DNA of 32,228 nt from NCBI GenBank assembly GCA_027036095.1, contig JALVTA010000126.1, forward strand, positions 1-32,228, written 5' to 3'. This DNA comes from Thiotrichales bacterium (GTDB taxonomy: Bacteria > Pseudomonadota > Gammaproteobacteria > Thiomicrospirales > Thiomicrospiraceae). The translations under genes and the position numbers were made by a program. This document shows, in pieces, positions 17,858-30,306 of the stretch. The notes under the pieces are model-generated. The model made no database searches. It saw nothing but the letters and a program-made list of their open reading frames with translations, and had not been told where the DNA came from. How positions within the stretch are numbered: position 1 is the stretch's first letter; each line of letters opens with the position of its first letter.

Positions 17858-17896
17858 CTGGTCGAAATGACCCGGACGGCCCCAGGCCGTTCACCA

Positions 17897-17987
17897 TCGC
17901 TCGGGGTGCTGCCATCGCCTGTGCGGTGCGCGGCTGAGAGCATACCCGTTGAACCTGACGCCGGTAATGCGGCCGCAGGAAAGCGAG
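17897..17987 (+). promoter_or_regulatory. TPP (THI-box) riboswitch
   Basis: TCGGGGTGC...GGCTGAGAGCATACCCGTTGAACCTGACGCCGGTAATGCGGCCGCAGGAAAGCGAG: TPP core (CUGAGA, ACCCGUUGAACCUGA, GGUAAUGC) upstream of thiC. Confidence 0.96.
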
Positions 17988-17991
17988 ATGA

Positions 17992-19911
<1,920 letters not shown>

Positions 19912-19934
19912 GCCGTCTGTGCCGTGATGCCTGT

Positions 19935-19968
19935 CACACGCCCGGCCATGCCGGGCGTGTGCGTTTTG
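19935..19968 (+). terminator. Rho-independent terminator after thiC
   Basis: CACACGCCCGGC-CAT-GCCGGGCGTGTG then CGTTTT; 12-bp perfect stem. Confidence 0.85.
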
Positions 19969-20011
19969 GCATAAAATACCGCGATTCACCTGTATCTTGG
20001 AGAGGGTTCCC

Positions 20012-21931
20012 ATGCCTGTGATCACCCTGCCTGACGGCAGCAAACGCGAATACGACCATCCCGTTTCCGCGCTGGATGTGGCCCGTGATATCGGTCCTGG
20101 CCTGGCCAAGGCTACCGTATGCGCCCGGGTCAACGGCCAGCTGCGCGATGCCACCGACCTGATCGACGAGGACGCCGAGCTGGAAATCGTCACCCTCAAG
20201 GACGAGGACGGCGTGCATGTGATGCGCCACTCCTGCGCCCATCTGCTGGGGCATGCCATCAAACAGCTCTATCCCGAGGTGAAGATGGCCATCGGCCCGG
20301 TGATTGAAAATGGCTTCTACTATGACGTGGATGCCCCCTTCAGTCTGACGCCGGACGATCTGGAAAAGATCGAGCAGCGCATGAAGGAGCTGGCCAAGAC
20401 CGACTACGCCGTGGTCAAGAAGATGACGCCACGGCAGGAGGCCATCGACATCTTCACCGCCCGGGGCGAGGACTACAAGCTGGAGCTGATCGAGGACATG
20501 CCGGAGGAGACCGAGTTCGGTCTCTACTACCATCAGGAGTATGTGGACATGTGCCGCGGTCCGCACGTGCCGCGCATAGGGCTGTGCAAGCATTTCAAGC
20601 TCACGTCTCTTGCGGGCGCCTACTGGCGCGGTGACAGCAACAACAAGATGCTGCAGCGCATCTATGGGGTGGCCTTCCCCACCAAGGAGGGGCTGAAGGC
20701 GCATCTGAAGATGCTGGAAGAGGCGGAAAAGCGCGATCACCGCAAGCTGGGCCGCCAGCTGGATCTGTTCCATGTGGAAGACATCGCTCCGGGCATGGCC
20801 TTCTGGCATCCCAAGGGCACCGTGCTGTTCAACACGGTGCAGGACTACATGCGCGAGCAGCTGCGCACAAGCGGTTACGAGGAGATCCGCACGCCGCTGA
20901 TCATGGACCGCAGTCTGTGGGAGAAGTCCGGTCACTGGGACAAGTTCAAGGACAACATGTTCACCACCGAGACGGAGAACCGCGACTATGCGGTCAAGCC
21001 CATGAACTGCCCGGGCCACATTCAGGTGTACAAGCGCAAACTGCACTCCTACCGCGATCTTCCCATCCGGCTAGCGGAGTTCGGGCTGGTGCACCGCAAC
21101 GAGGCCTCCGGCACCCTGCACGGGCTGATGCGGGTGCGCAGCTTCACCCAGGACGATGCCCACATCTTCTGCACAGAGGATCAGATCAAGGACGAAGTGC
21201 AGGGCTGTATCGATCTGGTCTATCGCACCTATGCCGACTTCGGCTTCGACAATATCGAGGTCAAGCTCTCCACCCGGCCGGAGCAGCGTGTGGGCTCCGA
21301 TGAAATCTGGGACAGGGCGGAGGCGGCGCTGGAACAGTGCCTGAAGGATGCCGGTCTGGACTATGAGCTGCAGCCGGGAGAGGGGGCCTTCTACGGGCCC
21401 AAGATCGAATTCTCGCTGCGCGACTGCATCGGCCGGGTGTGGCAGTGCGGCACCATCCAGCTGGACTTCTCCATGCCGGTGCGGCTTGAGGCCACCTATG
21501 TGGGGGCGGACAACGAACGCCACTACCCGGTGATGATCCACCGCGCCATTCTCGGCTCGCTGGAGCGTTTCGTCGGCATTCTCATCGAGCACTACGAGGG
21601 CCGTTTCCCGGCCTGGCTGGCGCCGGTGCAGGTGGTGGTGGCCGCCATCGGCGAAGGGCAGGCGGACTATGCCGGGCAGGTGGCGGATCGGCTCGTAAAA
21701 CAAGGATTTAGAGCCGAGACGGACTTGCGCAACGAGAAGATTGGCTTTAAAATCCGCGAGCACACTTTGCAGCGCGTGCCCTACATCCTTGTCGTAGGTG
21801 ACAAGGAGGTGGAAAGCGGCAGCGTCAACGTGCGCACCCGCGAAGGCGACACCCTCGGCACCATGCCGGTGGAGGCCTTCATCGAGCGGCTGTCGCAGGA
21901 CGTGGCCCGGCTGGGGCGCGTGCAGGCCTGA
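20012..21931 (+). CDS. thrS: Threonyl-tRNA synthetase
   Basis: [28 protein letters not shown]..., [60 protein letters not shown]. Confidence 0.98.
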   Translation: MPVITLPDGSKREYDHPVSALDVARDIGPGLAKATVCARVNGQLRDATDLIDEDAELEIVTLKDEDGVHVMRHSCAHLLGHAIKQLYPEVKMAIGPVIENGFYYDVDAPFSLTPDDLEKIEQRMKELAKTDYAVVKKMTPRQEAIDIFTARGEDYKLELIEDMPEETEFGLYYHQEYVDMCRGPHVPRIGLCKHFKLTSLAGAYWRGDSNNKMLQRIYGVAFPTKEGLKAHLKMLEEAEKRDHRKLGRQLDLFHVEDIAPGMAFWHPKGTVLFNTVQDYMREQLRTSGYEEIRTPLIMDRSLWEKSGHWDKFKDNMFTTETENRDYAVKPMNCPGHIQVYKRKLHSYRDLPIRLAEFGLVHRNEASGTLHGLMRVRSFTQDDAHIFCTEDQIKDEVQGCIDLVYRTYADFGFDNIEVKLSTRPEQRVGSDEIWDRAEAALEQCLKDAGLDYELQPGEGAFYGPKIEFSLRDCIGRVWQCGTIQLDFSMPVRLEATYVGADNERHYPVMIHRAILGSLERFVGILIEHYEGRFPAWLAPVQVVVAAIGEGQADYAGQVADRLVKQGFRAETDLRNEKIGFKIREHTLQRVPYILVVGDKEVESGSVNVRTREGDTLGTMPVEAFIERLSQDVARLGRVQA

Positions 21932-21936
21932 ATCTG

Positions 21937-21957
21937 CCCGCCGGATGGCGGGTTTTT
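21937..21957 (+). terminator. Hairpin plus T-tract between thrS and infC
   Basis: CCCGCC-GGAT-GGCGGG-TTTTT. Confidence 0.7.
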
Positions 21958-21982
21958 GCATCACTGAACGGAGGAACAAGCC

Positions 21983-22534
21983 ATCGCTGTCAGACGAGGA
22001 CGTGGCAGGCCGCCACAAAAGGAAAATCTTCGCAAAGAGCGCATCAATGATGAAATCACCGCGCCGGAAGTCCGCCTGATCGATCAGGACGGCGAGCAGA
22101 AGGGGGTCGTCTCCCTCGAGCAGGCGCGCGAAATGGCACAGGAGGCGGGTCTTGACCTGGTGGAGATCGCGCCTCAGGCGGAACCGCCGGTGTGCCGCAT
22201 CATGGATTACGGCAAGTTCCTCTACCAGAAGCAGAAGAAGCAGCAGGAAGCCCGCAAGAAGGCCAAGCAGGTTCAGGTCAAGGAAGTGAAGTTCCGCCCG
22301 GGAACCGAGGAAGGGGACTATCAGGTAAAACTTCGCAACCTGAAGCGTTTCCTGGAAAAGGGCGATCGGGTCAAGGTGACCATCTGGTTCAGAGGTCGCG
22401 AACTGGCCCATAAGGAACTGGGACTGCGCATGCTCGAACGCGTCCAGCAGGACGTGGAGGAGCTGGGCACCGTCGAGCAGATGCCGAAGATGGAAGGTCG
22501 GCAGATGCACATGATGGTCGTTCCCAAAAAGTAA
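21983..22534 (+). CDS. infC: Translation initiation factor IF-3, non-canonical ATC start
   Basis: ATC GCT GTC AGA CGA... = (M)[81 protein letters not shown]...; GGAGG ends 8 nt upstream. ORF track shows only an internal ATG (22133). Confidence 0.93.
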   Translation: MAVRRGRGRPPQKENLRKERINDEITAPEVRLIDQDGEQKGVVSLEQAREMAQEAGLDLVEIAPQAEPPVCRIMDYGKFLYQKQKKQQEARKKAKQVQVKEVKFRPGTEEGDYQVKLRNLKRFLEKGDRVKVTIWFRGRELAHKELGLRMLERVQQDVEELGTVEQMPKMEGRQMHMMVVPKK

Positions 22535-22684
22535 GGAAAGGCGCCACGGCGCACTTCCGGCAGCCGCAAGGCTGACTGGAGCAGCTCTCCTCGGTGCTGC
22601 ACAGAAAGAGAAAGGCCGCAGTGATGCGGCATGAGTCCAAACCCGTCGGCATGGGGATGCCGGCCCAATGCGGAGTATCGAAAG
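22535..22684 (+). promoter_or_regulatory. Candidate structured mRNA leader of rpmI-rplT
   Basis: Four consecutive hairpins: CAGCC-GCAA-GGCTG (22561-22574), GCAGC...GCTGC (22581-22600), GCCGCA-GTGA-TGCGGC (22615-22630), GTCGGCAT-GGGG-ATGCCGGC (22645-22664). Confidence 0.55.
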
Positions 22685-22882
22685 ATGCCTAAGATCAAGA
22701 CCAACCGGGGCGCGGCCAAGCGCTTCAAGAAGACTGCAAGCGGGCGCTTCAAGCGCAAGCAATCCCACCTGCGTCACATCCTGACCAAGAAGTCCCCCAA
22801 GCGCAAGCGTCAGCTGCGCAAGATGACACTCGTGCACAAGCACGATGAGGGACTGGTCAAGCAGATGCTGCCGTACGTGTAA
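22685..22882 (+). CDS. rpmI: 50S ribosomal protein L35
   Basis: [46 protein letters not shown]... Confidence 0.98.
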   Translation: MPKIKTNRGAAKRFKKTASGRFKRKQSHLRHILTKKSPKRKRQLRKMTLVHKHDEGLVKQMLPYV

Positions 22883-22894
22883 GGAGGGATTGTC

Positions 22895-23254
22895 ATGGCA
22901 CGAGTCAAAAGGGGCGTGATCGCACGCCGTCGTCACAAGAAGATTCTCAAGCAGGCCAAGGGCTACTACGGCGCACGCCGCAAGGTGTTCCGCGTCGCCC
23001 GTCAGGCGGTGTTCAAGGCTGGCCAGTATGCCTACCGTGACCGCCGTCAGCGCAAGCGTCAGTTCCGCCGTCTGTGGATTGCGCGCATCAACGCCGCAGC
23101 CCGCAGCAACGGCCTGACCTACAGCCGTTTCATCAACGGCCTGTCCAAGGCGGGCATCGCGCTGGATCGCAAGGTGCTGGCCGACATGGCGGTCAACGAC
23201 AAGGCGGCGTTCGCTGCAATGGTGGAGAAGGCCAAGGCCGCTCTGGCAGCCTGA
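22895..23254 (+). CDS. rplT: 50S ribosomal protein L20
   Basis: [70 protein letters not shown]... Confidence 0.98.
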   Translation: MARVKRGVIARRRHKKILKQAKGYYGARRKVFRVARQAVFKAGQYAYRDRRQRKRQFRRLWIARINAAARSNGLTYSRFINGLSKAGIALDRKVLADMAVNDKAAFAAMVEKAKAALAA

Positions 23255-23271
23255 GGCTTTTCCGCCGCGAT

Positions 23272-23301
23272 GAAAAAACGGGCCCCGTGCCCGTTTTTTT
23301 A
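23272..23301 (+). terminator. Rho-independent terminator/attenuator between rplT and pheS
   Basis: AAAAAACGGGC-CCCGT-GCCCGTTTTTTT. Confidence 0.85.
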
Positions 23302-23355
23302 TGCAGAAAACAAAATAAAATCATTAGCTTACGCGCATCTTGTGCGCTAAAATGA

Positions 23356-24387
<1,032 letters not shown>

Positions 24388-24403
24388 ACGGATCTCACAA
24401 GCG

Positions 24404-26782
24404 ATGAAGACAAGCAGACACTGGCTCGAACAATGGACCCGCCCGGCCTGGACGGATGAGGAGATGAGCGAGGCGCTCAGTCTGGCCGGGCTGGAAGTGG
24501 ACGGCGTGGAACCGGCGGCACCGCCGTTCTCCGGCGTGGTGGTGGGACAGGTGCTGACCGTGGAGAAGCACCTGGACGCGGACAAGCTCAATGTCACTAC
24601 CGTGGATGTGGGCGGTGAGGAACCGCTGCAGATAGTCTGCGGCGCGCGCAACGTGCGGCCCGGCATGAAGGCGCCCTGTGCCACTGTGGGCGCCGTGCTG
24701 CCCGGCGGCTTCAAGATCAAGAAGGCCAAACTGCGCGGTGTGCCCTCCTTCGGCATGCTCTGCTCCGCCAGCGAGCTGGGGCTGGCGGAATCTTCCGACG
24801 GTCTGATGGAACTGCCGGCGGACGCACCGGTGGGGGAGGATGTGCGCGTCTACCTGGATCTGGACGATCCCGTATTCGACATTGACCTGACGCCCAACCG
24901 CAGCGACTGCCTCAGCCACGAGGGCATGGCGCGCGAGGTGGCGGCGCTCACCGGCGGTGACTATGCCGCGCCCTACACGCTGGTTGAACCGCAGGCAGCC
25001 TTCCGCACCGAACAGGCGGTGCGCGTGTCCGCACCGGAGGCCTGCCCGCGCTATCTGGGCTGCGAGGTGCGTGGCTTCAACGCCGGCGTGGAAACACCCC
25101 TGTGGATGCAGGAGCGCCTGCGCCGCTGCGGCGTGCGCCCCATCAGTCTGGTGGTGGACATCACCAACTATGTGCTGCTGGAGCTGGGCCAGCCCATGCA
25201 CGCCTTCGACGCCGACCGCCTGCAGGGTGCGATCGAAGTGCGCATGGCCCGCGAGGGAGAACAGCTCACCACCCTGGACGGGGAGACGCGTAGGCTGAAA
25301 GCCGACACCTTGGTGATCGCCGACGACTCCGGCCCCATTGCGCTGGCCGGCATCATGGGGGGTGAGGCGACGGCCGTGAGTGACGCCACCACACGCATTT
25401 TCTTCGAGGCGGCCCATTTCAAACCGGAGGTGATTGCCGGCAAGGCCCGCCAGTACGGCCTGCACACCGACTCCTCCCATCGCTTCGAGCGGGGCGTGGA
25501 CCCGGAACTGCCGCGCAAGGCACTGCTGCGGGCGGTGGACCTGCTGCTGACACTGGCCGGCGGCGAGGCCGGCGACATCGTGGCGGTGGAGGCGCCGGAA
25601 CACCTGCCGGCCCGCCCCGTGATCACGCTGCGTCAGGAGAAGATCGAACAGGTGCTGGGCATGGTCTTCCCGACCGAGCAGGTGGAAACCCTGCTGGCAC
25701 GACTGCATTTCGACATTCAGCGGCTGGAGCCGGGACTGTGGCAGGTGACGCCGCCCAGCTGGCGCTTCGATATCGGTATTGAGGAAGACCTGATCGAAGA
25801 GCTGGCCGGCCTTTACGGATACAACCGCCTGCCGGAGTCGGCGGTGCATGCGCCCATGCAGCTGGGCGAGCTGCCGGAGACGGAGCTGGATCAGGCCAAA
25901 CTGCACGAGGCACTCATTCAGCGCGGCTATCACGAGGTCATCACCTACAGCTTCATTCCGGAAGAGGAGGCGCAGCTGTTCGCGCTGGATCAGCAGACCG
26001 TGGCGCTGGCCAACCCGCTCTCCGAGGAGCTGGCGGTGATGCGTCCGTCGCTGATGCCCGGCCTGCTGCGCACCGTGGCCCACAACCAGAAGCGTCAGCA
26101 GCTGCGGGTGCGCGTGTTTGAGTCCGGCGCGGTGTTCGAGCGGGGCGAGGACGGCTATGTGCAGGCGCAGCGCATCGGCGGCGCCATTTTCGGCAGCCGC
26201 GCGCCCCTGCACTGGGACACGCCGGTGGAGACGGTGGATTTCTTCGATATCAAGGGCGACGTGGAGGCGCTGCTGGCCGCCGCCGAGGTGGCGGCCACCT
26301 TCGAGCCCGCCAGCCACCCGGTGCTCCATCCGGGCCAGTCCGCCTGGGTGAAGCACGACGGCGAGATCATCGGCTGGGTGGGACAGCTGCACCCGCAGCT
26401 GTACCGACGCTGGAAGCTGGCACAGCCGGTCTATCTGTTCGAACTGGCGCTGCCGCCGCTTTTGAAGGCCCGTCTGCCGCAGATGCAGCCGGTGTCCCGC
26501 TTCCCGGAAGTGCAGCGGGATCTGGCCTTCGTGCTCGACCGCAAGGTGCCGGCCGCTTCTCTGCAGCAGGTGATCGAGCGTGTGGACAGCCCCATTCTGC
26601 GTGAGGTGCGTCTGTTCGACCTGTATGCGGGCGAAGGTCTGCCGGAGGACAAGAAGAGCCTGGCGGTCAAGCTGCGCTTCGGCAGTCTGGAGCACACCCT
26701 CTCCGACGAGGAGGTGGATGCCACCGTCGAAGCCGTGGTGCAGGCGGTGGCCGCCGAGCTGGGCGGGCAGCTGCGTCAGTAA
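24404..26782 (+). CDS. pheT: Phenylalanyl-tRNA synthetase beta subunit
   Basis: 792-aa [65 protein letters not shown]-terminal FDX-ACB-like domain. Confidence 0.98.
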   Translation: MKTSRHWLEQWTRPAWTDEEMSEALSLAGLEVDGVEPAAPPFSGVVVGQVLTVEKHLDADKLNVTTVDVGGEEPLQIVCGARNVRPGMKAPCATVGAVLPGGFKIKKAKLRGVPSFGMLCSASELGLAESSDGLMELPADAPVGEDVRVYLDLDDPVFDIDLTPNRSDCLSHEGMAREVAALTGGDYAAPYTLVEPQAAFRTEQAVRVSAPEACPRYLGCEVRGFNAGVETPLWMQERLRRCGVRPISLVVDITNYVLLELGQPMHAFDADRLQGAIEVRMAREGEQLTTLDGETRRLKADTLVIADDSGPIALAGIMGGEATAVSDATTRIFFEAAHFKPEVIAGKARQYGLHTDSSHRFERGVDPELPRKALLRAVDLLLTLAGGEAGDIVAVEAPEHLPARPVITLRQEKIEQVLGMVFPTEQVETLLARLHFDIQRLEPGLWQVTPPSWRFDIGIEEDLIEELAGLYGYNRLPESAVHAPMQLGELPETELDQAKLHEALIQRGYHEVITYSFIPEEEAQLFALDQQTVALANPLSEELAVMRPSLMPGLLRTVAHNQKRQQLRVRVFESGAVFERGEDGYVQAQRIGGAIFGSRAPLHWDTPVETVDFFDIKGDVEALLAAAEVAATFEPASHPVLHPGQSAWVKHDGEIIGWVGQLHPQLYRRWKLAQPVYLFELALPPLLKARLPQMQPVSRFPEVQRDLAFVLDRKVPAASLQQVIERVDSPILREVRLFDLYAGEGLPEDKKSLAVKLRFGSLEHTLSDEEVDATVEAVVQAVAAELGGQLRQ

Positions 26783-26792
26783 GGAGCGGAAG

Positions 26793-27101
26793 ATGAGCGA
26801 CAAGACCCTCACCAAGGCCGATCTGGCCGAAACCCTGAGCGAGACCTTCGGCTTCAACAAGCGCGAGTCCAAGCTGCTGGTGGACGCCTTCTTCGAGGAG
26901 ATTCGCGACACCCTCGCCAGCGGGGAGCAGGTCAAGCTCTCCGGCTTCGGCAACTTCGAGCTGCGCGACAAGAACCCCCGTCCGGGGCGCAACCCGCGCA
27001 CCGGCGAGGAGGTGCCGATCGAAGCCCGCCGCGTGGTAACATTCAAGCCGGGACAGAAACTCAAGACCCGGGTGGACAACCATGGCCGTCATTCAGGTTG
27101 A
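26793..27101 (+). CDS. ihfA: Integration host factor alpha subunit
   Basis: [91 protein letters not shown]. Confidence 0.97.
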   Translation: MSDKTLTKADLAETLSETFGFNKRESKLLVDAFFEEIRDTLASGEQVKLSGFGNFELRDKNPRPGRNPRTGEEVPIEARRVVTFKPGQKLKTRVDNHGRHSG

Positions 27102-27459
27102 GAACTGGACGCTGGAGCTGCCGGACAAGAAGTACTTCACCATCGGCGAAGTGGCGCGGCTGTGCGGCCTGAAGGCTCACGTGCTGCGCTACTGGGAGAA
27201 GGAGTTTCCCATGCTGCGCCCGGCCAAGCGCAGCGGCCGCCGCTACTACCAGCACAAGGACATCCGCCTGGTGATGGAGATCAAGCACCTGCTGCACGAG
27301 CAGGGCTTCACCATCGACGGCGCCGTGCGTCGTCTCGCCCGCCGCCACCGGGACGTCTCCGCCCTCAAGGTGGAAGACGGTCCGCTGCGCCAGCTGCAGG
27401 ACGCCCATCGGGCCCTGCGGGAATACATGGCGTGGCTGGAGACGCAAAACCCTGTATAA
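27082..27459 (+). CDS. MerR-family transcriptional regulator downstream of ihfA
   Basis: [70 protein letters not shown]. Confidence 0.95.
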   Translation: MAVIQVENWTLELPDKKYFTIGEVARLCGLKAHVLRYWEKEFPMLRPAKRSGRRYYQHKDIRLVMEIKHLLHEQGFTIDGAVRRLARRHRDVSALKVEDGPLRQLQDAHRALREYMAWLETQNPV

Positions 27460-27460
27460 T
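27455..27460 (+). promoter_or_regulatory. -10 box (TATAAT) for ffs
   Basis: TATAAT whose TAA is the MerR-gene stop codon, ~33 nt upstream of the 4.5S RNA. Confidence 0.5.
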
Positions 27461-27490
27461 GGGCGTCGCCGTTTCCGACGGCGTTTCAAT

Positions 27491-27604
27491 GCGGTGATCT
27501 GTTCGTCCCCTCGCGACACGCGCCCGGGAACCCCGCCAGGTCCGGAAGGAAGCAACGGTACCGGGTCTGCGTGGGCGCCGAGGTTCCGGCGGGCAGGTCG
27601 CCAC
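27491..27604 (+). ncRNA. ffs: Signal recognition particle RNA (4.5S)
   Basis: Conserved apical domain CCAGGTCCGGAAGGAAGCAACGG; terminal helix GGTGATCTG (27493-27501)/CAGGTCGCC (27594-27602). Confidence 0.93.
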
Positions 27605-27659
27605 CCATCCTGCCGCATCCTGATAGAATAGCCTCTCGTTTTCTCAGGTTCGAATACCC

Positions 27660-29969
27660 ATGCAGATACTGGCGCTGGCGCGCAAATGGCGTCCCCGGAA
27701 CTTCTCCCAGCTGGTGGGGCAGACCCACGTGGTCGAGGCGCTGACCCATGCGCTGGCGCAGCAGCGGCTACACCACGCCTATCTGTTCTCCGGCACCCGT
27801 GGCGTAGGCAAGACCACCCTGGGGCGGGTGTTTGCCAAGGCGCTCAACTGCGAGCAGGGCATCACCCCGGAGCCCTGCGGCGAATGTGACGCCTGTCGCG
27901 CCATTGACGAAGGCCGATTCGTCGATCTGATCGAAATCGACGCCGCCTCGCGCACCAAGGTGGAAGACACCCGCGAGCTGCTGGACAACGTCCAGTATCT
28001 GCCGGCACAGGGCCGTTTCAAGATCTACCTGATCGACGAAGTGCACATGCTCTCCCAGAGCAGCTTCAATGCGCTGCTCAAGACGCTGGAAGAGCCGCCG
28101 GAACACGTCAAGTTCATCCTCGCTACCACCGAGCCGCACAAGCTGCCCATCACCGTGCTCTCACGCTGCCTCAAGTTCAACCTGCAGCGGCTGCAGCCGG
28201 CGCTGATCGCCGAACACCTGCGGCGGGTGGCCGAGGCGGAAGGCTTCACCATCACCGACGGTGCCCTTCACCTGCTGGCCCACCATGCCGACGGCTCCGT
28301 ACGCGACGCCCTCAGTCTGCTGGATCAGGCGGTGGTGCAGGGCAGCGGCCAGGTGGATGAGGCCACCGTGCGTGACATGCTCGGGCTGGCCTCCGAAGCG
28401 GCATTGACGGCGCTGCTGGAGGCCCTGGCCGACCGGGATGCCCAAGCCCTGGCCGACGTGCTTGCCCAACTGGCGCAGGAAGGCGCCGACTATCCGCTGC
28501 TGCTGGAGGCGCTCGCCGAACAGTTCCACCGCATGGCCCTGCTGCAGCTGCTGGGTAGCGCCGCACCCGATCAGGACATCTCCCTGGCGGACACCTTCGC
28601 CCGCCGCTTTGACCCGGTGCGGGTGCAGCAGTGCTACCAGACCGCGCTGCTGGGACAGAAGGAGCTGCAGTGGGCGCCCAGCGCCCGGGTCGCCTTCGAA
28701 ATGGCGGCCATGCGCATGCTCGCCTTCGAGCCGCTCACCTCCGCGAAAAAACCGGCCCCACAGTTCGAAAAAACGCCCACGCAGGCGCAAAATGCGCCTC
28801 AATCCGGAAAAAAACCGGCCGCGCCGCCTGCGGCCGAGCCGGCATCCGGCAAAAATGGGGGAGGCCCCGTCTCCGAACCGCCGCTGGACACCGCGCCGCT
28901 GGTGGAAGCCCCCACCGGCGAAGCGGCCCTTGCGGGCGAGGCCAAGCAGAGCGTCTTCAGCCAGCTGCGCGCCCGGATACAGGGAGGTGCCACGCCGGGA
29001 AAGCCCACGCCGCCGACTCAGGCGGCGAGTCAGACTGACCGGAACGCTAGCGCACGGCCCGCCGATGCTTCGACGTCTCCCGTAGCGCCGGACATGGCCG
29101 TCCCGTCCACCGCCGAGACAACCGTGTCTGCCGGCAGGGACGTCGTTCCGCCGCCGGCAGACGACCTGCCACCCTGGGAGACCGAACCGCTGCCTGTGGC
29201 GGCTCCGCAGACCACCGAAGGGTCGCAGAACCCGAAAAACCCCGCCTGGGACGGCGAAATGCCCGTCGCATCGGCGGCGGACGAGGCGGCACCCGGCAAA
29301 AATGGGGGAGGCCCCGTCTCCGAACCGGCCGAGCCGCCTGTGGGGGCGGGTGCAGCGGGTAAGGCTGACACAGCCGAAGCAAAATCTGATGTGGAAGTGC
29401 CGGATGTCGCGCAATCCCTGCAAAATGCCTCCCTTGGCGGCGAAATGCCCGTCGTGCCGGCGGCGGATGCGGCGGCACCCGGCAAAAATGGGGGAGACCC
29501 CGTCTCCGGGCTTTCCGCTGCACCGGGACAGGCGGCGCATGCCGATGTACAGCCGGCAGCCGTTGCCGCAGAGGAGGCACGGCCGGACACGGACGCAGGC
29601 TGGTTGTCGCCTGAAGCGTGGCTGGCGCAGATCGATGAGCTCGGTCTGGAAGGGCTGACCCGCGAGCTGGCGCTCAACTGCGTGGCGGACCACCATGGGG
29701 CGCGCTGGCAGGTGGCGGTGGCGCCGGGCAGTGAACATCTGTGGGCGCAGCGGGGCGCGGCGCTGGTGAAGGCACTGGGACAGGCCGAGCAGGTGAGCTG
29801 GCCGCAGGGGGCCTGCACACCGGCCACCTGGCTGCGTGAGGAAGCCGAGCGGCGCCGGGCCGAGCTCAAGGCGGCCTTCGTCAGTGATCCTGTGGTGCAG
29901 GCATTGCGGCAGCGCTTTGATGCGCGCATTATCGAATCATCCATCCAACCGAGTGACAACAGGGAGTAG
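27660..29969 (+). CDS. dnaX: DNA polymerase III subunits gamma/tau
   Basis: 769-aa [104 protein letters not shown]; long Ala/Pro-rich linker and tau C-terminal domain. Confidence 0.97.
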   Translation: MQILALARKWRPRNFSQLVGQTHVVEALTHALAQQRLHHAYLFSGTRGVGKTTLGRVFAKALNCEQGITPEPCGECDACRAIDEGRFVDLIEIDAASRTKVEDTRELLDNVQYLPAQGRFKIYLIDEVHMLSQSSFNALLKTLEEPPEHVKFILATTEPHKLPITVLSRCLKFNLQRLQPALIAEHLRRVAEAEGFTITDGALHLLAHHADGSVRDALSLLDQAVVQGSGQVDEATVRDMLGLASEAALTALLEALADRDAQALADVLAQLAQEGADYPLLLEALAEQFHRMALLQLLGSAAPDQDISLADTFARRFDPVRVQQCYQTALLGQKELQWAPSARVAFEMAAMRMLAFEPLTSAKKPAPQFEKTPTQAQNAPQSGKKPAAPPAAEPASGKNGGGPVSEPPLDTAPLVEAPTGEAALAGEAKQSVFSQLRARIQGGATPGKPTPPTQAASQTDRNASARPADASTSPVAPDMAVPSTAETTVSAGRDVVPPPADDLPPWETEPLPVAAPQTTEGSQNPKNPAWDGEMPVASAADEAAPGKNGGGPVSEPAEPPVGAGAAGKADTAEAKSDVEVPDVAQSLQNASLGGEMPVVPAADAAAPGKNGGDPVSGLSAAPGQAAHADVQPAAVAAEEARPDTDAGWLSPEAWLAQIDELGLEGLTRELALNCVADHHGARWQVAVAPGSEHLWAQRGAALVKALGQAEQVSWPQGACTPATWLREEAERRRAELKAAFVSDPVVQALRQRFDARIIESSIQPSDNRE
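28846..28880. repeat. Dispersed ~35-bp repeat, dnaX copy 1
   Basis: CCGGCAAAAATGGGGGAGGCCCCGTCTCCGAACCG. Confidence 0.85.
29253..29321. repeat. 69-bp direct repeat unit A in dnaX linker (contains most of ~35-bp repeat copy 2, 29293-29327)
   Basis: GGCGAAATGCCCGTCGCATCGGCGGCGGACGAGGCGGCACCCGGCAAAAATGGGGGAGGCCCCGTCTCC. Confidence 0.9.
29439..29507. repeat. 69-bp direct repeat unit B in dnaX linker (contains most of ~35-bp repeat copy 3, 29479-29510)
   Basis: GGCGAAATGCCCGTCGTGCCGGCGGCGGATGCGGCGGCACCCGGCAAAAATGGGGGAGACCCCGTCTCC; 186 bp (62 codons) from unit A, same frame. Confidence 0.9.
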
Positions 29970-29973
29970 CAAC

Positions 29974-30306
29974 ATGTTCGGAGGTGGCAAGGCGGGTCTG
30001 GCCGGCCTGATGAAACAGGCGCAGGAGATCCAGAACAAGATGAAGGAAGCGCAGGAGGCCATCGCTTCCATGGAGGTGACCGGTGAGGCCGGCGGCGGAC
30101 TGGTGAAGGTGACCATGACCGGCAAGCACGAGCTGGTGCGTGTGGACATCGATGACAGCATCATGGACGACCGTGAGATGGTGGAGGATCTGGTGGTGGC
30201 CGCCGTCAACAGTGCCGTGCGCAAGGTGGAGGAAGAGACCCAGCGGCGCATGAGCGAGGTCACCGGCGGTCTCAATCTGCCCGGCGGCATGCAGTTTCCG
30301 TTCTGA
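29974..30306 (+). CDS. ybaB: Nucleoid-associated protein, YbaB/EbfC family
   Basis: [63 protein letters not shown]... Confidence 0.96.
   Translation: MFGGGKAGLAGLMKQAQEIQNKMKEAQEAIASMEVTGEAGGGLVKVTMTGKHELVRVDIDDSIMDDREMVEDLVVAAVNSAVRKVEEETQRRMSEVTGGLNLPGGMQFPF

Noticed and set aside
17876-17890. ACGGCC-CCA-GGCCGT hairpin as a terminator after the HDAC-family gene
   Set aside because: No T-tract follows and it lies in the thiC leader just 5' of the TPP aptamer.
21071-22936. 621-aa minus-strand ORF antisense to thrS, infC and rpmI
   Set aside because: Overlaps several conserved genes on the other strand; no recognisable protein features.
23270-23350. 26-codon ORF MKKRAPCPFFYAENKIKSLAYAHLVR before pheS, resembling a pheM-like leader
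   Set aside because: The Phe/Tyr codons are simply the terminator T-tract, and there is no well-placed SD; leader-peptide attenuation cannot be supported from one sequence.
24395-27079. 894-aa minus-strand ORF antisense to pheT and ihfA
   Set aside because: Shadow ORF from GC-rich codon bias; the plus strand encodes unambiguous PheT and IhfA and the antisense product is low-complexity His/Gln/Arg-rich.
28161-29738. 525-aa minus-strand ORF antisense to dnaX
   Set aside because: Antisense open frame in GC-rich sequence; Arg/Gly-rich translation without domain signatures.
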